Source: Cohnella abietis
Lineage (GTDB): Bacteria > Bacillota > Bacilli > Paenibacillales > Paenibacillaceae
Length of the DNA stretch: 64,000 nt
Assembly: GCF_004295585.1 (NCBI RefSeq)
Contig: NZ_AP019400.1
Location: 6,316,501 to 6,380,500 of the forward strand
Direction: 5' to 3'
Of this stretch, positions 60,782 through 64,000 are shown piece after piece. Each line of letters opens with the position of its first letter. Within the stretch, counting starts at the first letter, position 1. The notes under the pieces are model-generated. The model saw only the letters and a program-made list of their open reading frames with translations, made no database searches and had not been told where the DNA came from. A program made the translations under genes and the position numbers.

Positions 60782-61882
60782 TTATACGTTGAACAAGAAA
60801 TGCATAACATCTCCGTCAGCTACTACATACTCTTTACCTTCAAGACGGGTAAGCCCCTTCTCTTTGGCAGCCTTCATGGAGCCCGTACTAACTAGATCAC
60901 CATAGGATACGACCTCAGCACGGATGAAGCCGCGTTCGAAGTCCGTATGAATAACTGCTGCTGCTTGCGGTGCCTTCGTTCCCTTACGAATCGTCCAAGC
61001 CCGAACTTCCTGCACACCCGCTGTAAAATAAGTGTACAGACCTAGCAACTTGTAAGATGCACGAATAAGACGATCAAGACCGGATTCAGTCAATCCCAGC
61101 TCTTCGAAGAAAAGCTCCTTGTCCTCACCCTCAAGCTCTGCAATCTCCGACTCGACCTTCGCACTAATGAACACAACCTCAGAGCCTTCAGCGCTAGCGA
61201 ATTCACGTACCTGCTGCACATACGGATTGCCGTCAGCATTAGCCGCTTCGCTCTCACTTACGTTGGCCGCATAAAGCACAGGCTTAATCGTTAGCAAATG
61301 AAGATCGCGGATGAGCAGCTTCTCTTCATTGGTAAGCTCAACGCTTCTAGCTGGCTTTTCTGACATTAGAACCGCATGCACGCGCTCCAAAACCTCTAAT
61401 TCTTCAGCAACCTTCTTATCCCCGCCTTTAAGGCCTTTGCGGGTACGATCCATACGTTTCTCAATCGAATCGATGTCCGTGAGGATAAGCTCAAGATTAA
61501 TAACCTCGATGTCATTAATCGGATCGATCTTTCCGGAGACATGCGTAATATTCTCGTCTTGGAAACAACGAACAACGTGAACAATTGCATCAACCTCACG
61601 AATGTTGGCAAGGAACTTATTTCCTAAGCCCTCTCCGCGGCTTGCGCCCTTAACTAAGCCTGCGATATCCACAAACTCAAAAGCAGTTGGTACAATGCGA
61701 TTCGGGTTTACGATATCCGCGAGCTTCTGAAGACGCTCGTCTGGAACTTCAACGACACCAACATTCGGGTCTATCGTGCAGAATGGATAGTTAGCCATCT
61801 CTGCGCCCGCTTGAGTAATTGCATTAAATAAGGTCGACTTACCTACATTGGGAAGTCCGACAATTCCGCACGACAGTGCCAT
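60782..61882 (-). CDS. ychF: Redox-responsive P-loop ATPase/GTPase YchF (OLA1 family)
   Basis: 366 residues. The family binds ribosomes and prefers ATP over GTP. Motifs are the P-loop GLPNVGKST (8-16), the switch DxxG in FVDIAGLVKGAS, and in place of the usual NKxD a YAANVSE segment, as expected for YchF. The C-terminal TGS-like domain has AAVIHTDFERGFIRAEVVSY. AGGAG lies about 10 nt before the ATG. In Bacillus (yyaF) it is elsewhere on the chromosome. A good promoter lies upstream. Confidence 0.95.
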   Translation of the reverse strand: MALSCGIVGLPNVGKSTLFNAITQAGAEMANYPFCTIDPNVGVVEVPDERLQKLADIVNPNRIVPTAFEFVDIAGLVKGASRGEGLGNKFLANIREVDAIVHVVRCFQDENITHVSGKIDPINDIEVINLELILTDIDSIEKRMDRTRKGLKGGDKKVAEELEVLERVHAVLMSEKPARSVELTNEEKLLIRDLHLLTIKPVLYAANVSESEAANADGNPYVQQVREFASAEGSEVVFISAKVESEIAELEGEDKELFFEELGLTESGLDRLIRASYKLLGLYTYFTAGVQEVRAWTIRKGTKAPQAAAVIHTDFERGFIRAEVVSYGDLVSTGSMKAAKEKGLTRLEGKEYVVADGDVMHFLFNV

Positions 61883-61964
61883 TGCTCTAACACTCCTGAC
61901 TCCTTGCGATCATAGTCCAAAGGCATCGCCTTGGCTGATCGTCAAGCTGTTCAATTCTCACGCA

Positions 61965-61993
61965 ATTATAACGGATGATCAGAGTAACGTCCA
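61965..61993 (-). promoter_or_regulatory. Promoter of ychF
   Basis: On the minus strand TGGACG (61988-61993), exactly 17 bp, TATAAT (61965-61970). The -35 hexamer and spacing are the same as in the nuo promoter. Confidence 0.65.
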
Positions 61994-62023
61994 CAGCAAC
62001 TAAGTGGACAGCCGAACTTATAG

Positions 62024-62941
62024 CTAGTTATTGTCTTCTCCAAGATCCTCTAAATTCAGTTGCTTATCAATTTGATCGGGATCCAATGCATCCAACGCTT
62101 CTTTAGGCACGGTTACCGCAGCAGATACATTATGTTTGGTGTAGGAGCCTGCTAACGCCTGATTTACAACGGTTTTGTGGCCAGGCTCCAGTTCGATCGT
62201 CATATCGGATTCAATGCGGTATGTGAGTGGCAAGTGGCTATCTGCATTCATAGTTACAACCACTTTAAGCATCTGCACAGCAAGACTGTCTTGAACTCCC
62301 GAATCCATAGTAGATATCCCCATCGTACTTTCAAGTATTCCTTTAAGAAAAATGGCTGCCTCTTCTCCAGCACCTTCATATCGGATAGTAACGACTTGTC
62401 CGTCTTGCTCAGCTGTTAATGCGGCACCAAGCTCCTGAACTTCCTGAAGAGCCTTTACAGGATCTATTTGAAACGCAGACAAGGTTTGCACATTTTCCGC
62501 AGCAACCTCCTTAGAGAGCTTGCTCCATTCCTCATATTCCGGAAGATACATGTAATAAGCATCGGCTACCAGTAATGCTCGCAAAGTTGAAGCTTCACCA
62601 TCTATATCGCTCTTAATCGTCTGATCCAGCTTTAGCGGATTAAGTTCTGCACGCCCCTGCATGTCTATACTGACTTTTGATTCACCCGTTTGTTCCTTTA
62701 TTTTCTGATTTAGCTGCAATTCAAATCCATATTTATTCATTTGGCTTGCTGCTGCTCTTGCTTTTGTTAGCCATTCCGTTGCAGGACTTCCCCCTGAGGA
62801 AGGAGATGAACTGCCATTGCCATTGGTTGGAGAAGCTATTGGCTCACGACTGGCGCAAGCCGTAAGGCAGGCCAGTGCTAAAATAACCAAGTAAGCGAAA
62901 TATTTTGTTTGAATCCGGAGTTTCTTTTCTGTAAATATCAT
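62024..62941 (-). CDS. DUF6612-like lipoprotein
   Basis: 305 residues from the ATG at 62941 (AAGGAGG 8 nt upstream); the 15-codon longer frame includes that ribosome binding site. A lipoprotein signal ends in the lipobox LTAC (Cys near residue 29), followed by a Ser/Gly/Asn-rich linker. The body alternates beta strands, with LDQTIKSDI, ADAYYMYLPEYEEWSKL and RIESDMTIE segments like the LolA/LppX-fold lipoproteins of Firmicutes grouped as DUF6612. It should sit on the outer face of the membrane. Function unknown; lipid or hydrophobic ligand binding is only a guess from the fold. Confidence 0.75.
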   Translation of the reverse strand: MIFTEKKLRIQTKYFAYLVILALACLTACASREPIASPTNGNGSSSPSSGGSPATEWLTKARAAASQMNKYGFELQLNQKIKEQTGESKVSIDMQGRAELNPLKLDQTIKSDIDGEASTLRALLVADAYYMYLPEYEEWSKLSKEVAAENVQTLSAFQIDPVKALQEVQELGAALTAEQDGQVVTIRYEGAGEEAAIFLKGILESTMGISTMDSGVQDSLAVQMLKVVVTMNADSHLPLTYRIESDMTIELEPGHKTVVNQALAGSYTKHNVSAAVTVPKEALDALDPDQIDKQLNLEDLGEDNN

Positions 62942-63051
62942 GATGTCTACCTCCTTGCGGATAACGTTACAGGGGATTGCACACAATGTCGACGTAACCC
63001 TTAAGAAACAATACCTGTATTACATTCAATCGTATGGGAGGAGGATATAAC

Positions 63052-63195
63052 ATGGAAAATAAATCGCACAAAGGAAATTACAAAGGTACAACGCACATGA
63101 AAGTAAGAAATCAGGACATGGCATTCGTCAACGATACTCTAGAGAGAACCAAATCAGTTGCGCCCGTTCCTTCTAAAGAGAAAAAAACAGACTAG
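63052..63195 (+). CDS. Small 47-residue hydrophilic protein
   Basis: Plus-strand frame ATG to TAG with an excellent GGAGG 7 nt upstream. The product begins MENKSHKGNYKGTT and ends PSKEKKTD; it is rich in Lys, Asn, Thr and His, without membrane helix or Cys. It is divergent from the DUF6612-like lipoprotein gene and is followed by a hairpin at 63243-63271. I do not recognise a family; its size and composition would fit a small sporulation protein, but nothing proves it. Confidence 0.65.
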   Translation: MENKSHKGNYKGTTHMKVRNQDMAFVNDTLERTKSVAPVPSKEKKTD

Positions 63196-63524
63196 ACTCC
63201 CGAACCCACCAGTCTCATTTCGGATAATAATCCAGCTGAACACAAGCGGTGAACCCTTGGTTAGCCGCTTGCTGTTCTAGCTGCAGCCCTTTAGCTTTCC
63301 CATTATGTTAACATACCCCATCTCGCTATTACATAGCATTCGCCCCTTTACCTCGCATTCCATTATTTGTCCTAGTTACGCTCAATTCCACTAACAACCC
63401 CTTGTAGCTAATAGCTTTCTTCAACATTTTACTGAACAAAATATTGAACTCAGCATTTTCCACCGGAACATCTGGGCTTATTCTGCGTCTAACTAAATAC
63501 TTAACTGCAAGGAGGAATAGAATA
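63196..63524. other. Intergenic region before the plus-strand lipoprotein
   Basis: No gene is supported in this 329-bp stretch. It contains a hairpin at 63243-63271 and, near its end, the AAGGAGG of the lipoprotein. A minus-strand open frame across 63329-63775 is the shadow of the lipoprotein gene and has no ribosome binding site. Confidence 0.6.
63243..63271 (+). terminator. Hairpin after the 47-residue gene
   Basis: CAAGCGG pairs with CCGCTTG, with an inner AACC/GGTT stem, 48 bp after the stop codon. The following bases are only moderately T-rich (CTGTTCT), so efficiency is uncertain. Confidence 0.5.
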
Positions 63525-64000
63525 ATGCGAAGAATGTACCCGCTGCTAGCTGCGGCGCTTCTCGCTCTCATATTGGCTGGCTGCAGTGCCAATTCCAATA
63601 ATGGGGGAACAACCGATGTTCCGAATAATACCCAAAAAACACCCATTTCTTCACCACAGGGGTTAGATCCTACAGTCACTTCAGGTAGTGGGGCTTCCGC
63701 ATCGCCAACCGAGACTAGCCCTCCCGGAACAAATGACTCACAGGTTGAATTAAAGAATACTGCTCGAGAAGTCATTGAAGCCTTGAGAGAAAGAGACTTG
63801 AATTCCCTGAATCTCTGGATCGACCCGGAGCAAGGATTAAGATTTTCTCCTTACTCTCCTATTAGCACGGACTCTGATCTTGTATTCAAAGCAGATCAGC
63901 TTCCCACATTTAAGGATCAGACAAAGCTAAAATGGGGAACGGCAGACGGTACTGGAGATCCTATTGAGCTTTCTTTCCGAGATTATTATGAGAAGTTCGT
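63525..64000 (+). CDS. Lipoprotein of unknown function, C-terminus beyond the window
   Basis: Plus-strand frame open from the ATG at 63525 to the window end (158 codons visible), AAGGAGG 9 nt upstream. The signal peptide MRRMYPLLAAALLALILAGC ends in a perfect lipobox (LAGC, Cys20). A Ser/Thr/Pro/Asn-rich linker (about 21-75) leads to a folded part beginning VELKNTAREVIEALRERDLNSL, where a helix and then FSPYSPISTDSDLVF are seen. It should be anchored on the outer membrane face. No family is recognised from the visible part. Confidence 0.82.
   Translation, partial: MRRMYPLLAAALLALILAGCSANSNNGGTTDVPNNTQKTPISSPQGLDPTVTSGSGASASPTETSPPGTNDSQVELKNTAREVIEALRERDLNSLNLWIDPEQGLRFSPYSPISTDSDLVFKADQLPTFKDQTKLKWGTADGTGDPIELSFRDYYEKF

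Noticed and set aside
63329..63775. Minus-strand open frame of 148 codons at the right end
   Set aside because: It lies mostly over the plus-strand lipoprotein gene, which has a perfect lipobox and ribosome binding site; the minus frame has neither.

Overview
The window looks like a chromosomal core segment of a spore-forming, Gram-positive member of the Paenibacillaceae (Paenibacillus/Cohnella type). The evidence is S-layer-homology (SLH) surface proteins beside a csaB/tagA/tagO cell-wall-polymer cluster, sporulation genes spoIIID, spoIIQ, spoIID and spoIIR, an 11-gene nuo operon without nuoEFG, strong GGAGG-type ribosome binding sites with many GTG/TTG starts, and a gene order that, from memory, follows the B. 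subtilis prfA-prmC-spoIIR-ywlC-ywlD-ywlE-ywlG-glyA-upp-atp-murA-spoIID-spoIIQ-spoIIID-mbl-flhO-flhP-fabZ series. Nearly every gene is on the minus strand, so the text runs from high to low coordinates in transcription order. Only three genes are on the plus strand.

Right end (64000-56000): a partial lipoprotein and a 47-residue small protein on the plus strand, a lipoprotein, the GTPase YchF, a stalk-domain secreted protein, the release factor pair prfA-prmC, a plus-strand coiled-coil gene built of 42-bp repeats, and spoIIR behind a good sigma-F promoter. Next (55600-48500): ywlC, mntP, ywlE, then a ZTP (pfl) riboswitch with its own promoter and terminator in front of ywlG-glyA, then upp and wecB. 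Then the complete ATP synthase operon atpZ-I-B-E-F-H-A-G-D-C (48508-41251).

Middle (41200-27250): a 51-bp tandem repeat array split by an intact IS3-family element, dps, the nuoABCDHIJKLMN operon, and a second, unrelated 52-bp array of 14 copies. Then a subtilisin-like protease, ywzB, murA, spoIID, spoIIQ, spoIIID, mbl, flhO, flhP, an EpuA-type membrane protein, a CDP-alcohol phosphatidyltransferase, fabZ and pgcA.

Left end (14100-1): a DUF5693 membrane protein, csaB, tagA and tagO, followed by a 1395-residue surface protein with C-terminal SLH domains, an S-layer-type protein with N-terminal SLH domains, and a partial secreted protein. These fit one job: TagO and TagA start a wall polymer, CsaB adds pyruvate to it, WecB (48806-49948) can supply UDP-ManNAc, and the SLH proteins dock on the pyruvylated polymer.

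The region is mostly housekeeping. I found no defence island, prophage or CRISPR array. The parts most worth a second look are the ZTP riboswitch, the two phased minisatellites, the tandem translation starts of the S-layer gene, DUF5693 as an S-layer-anchoring candidate, and the repeat-built coiled-coil gene. Where the longest open frame began upstream of a better-placed ribosome binding site, I chose the start by the ribosome binding site.
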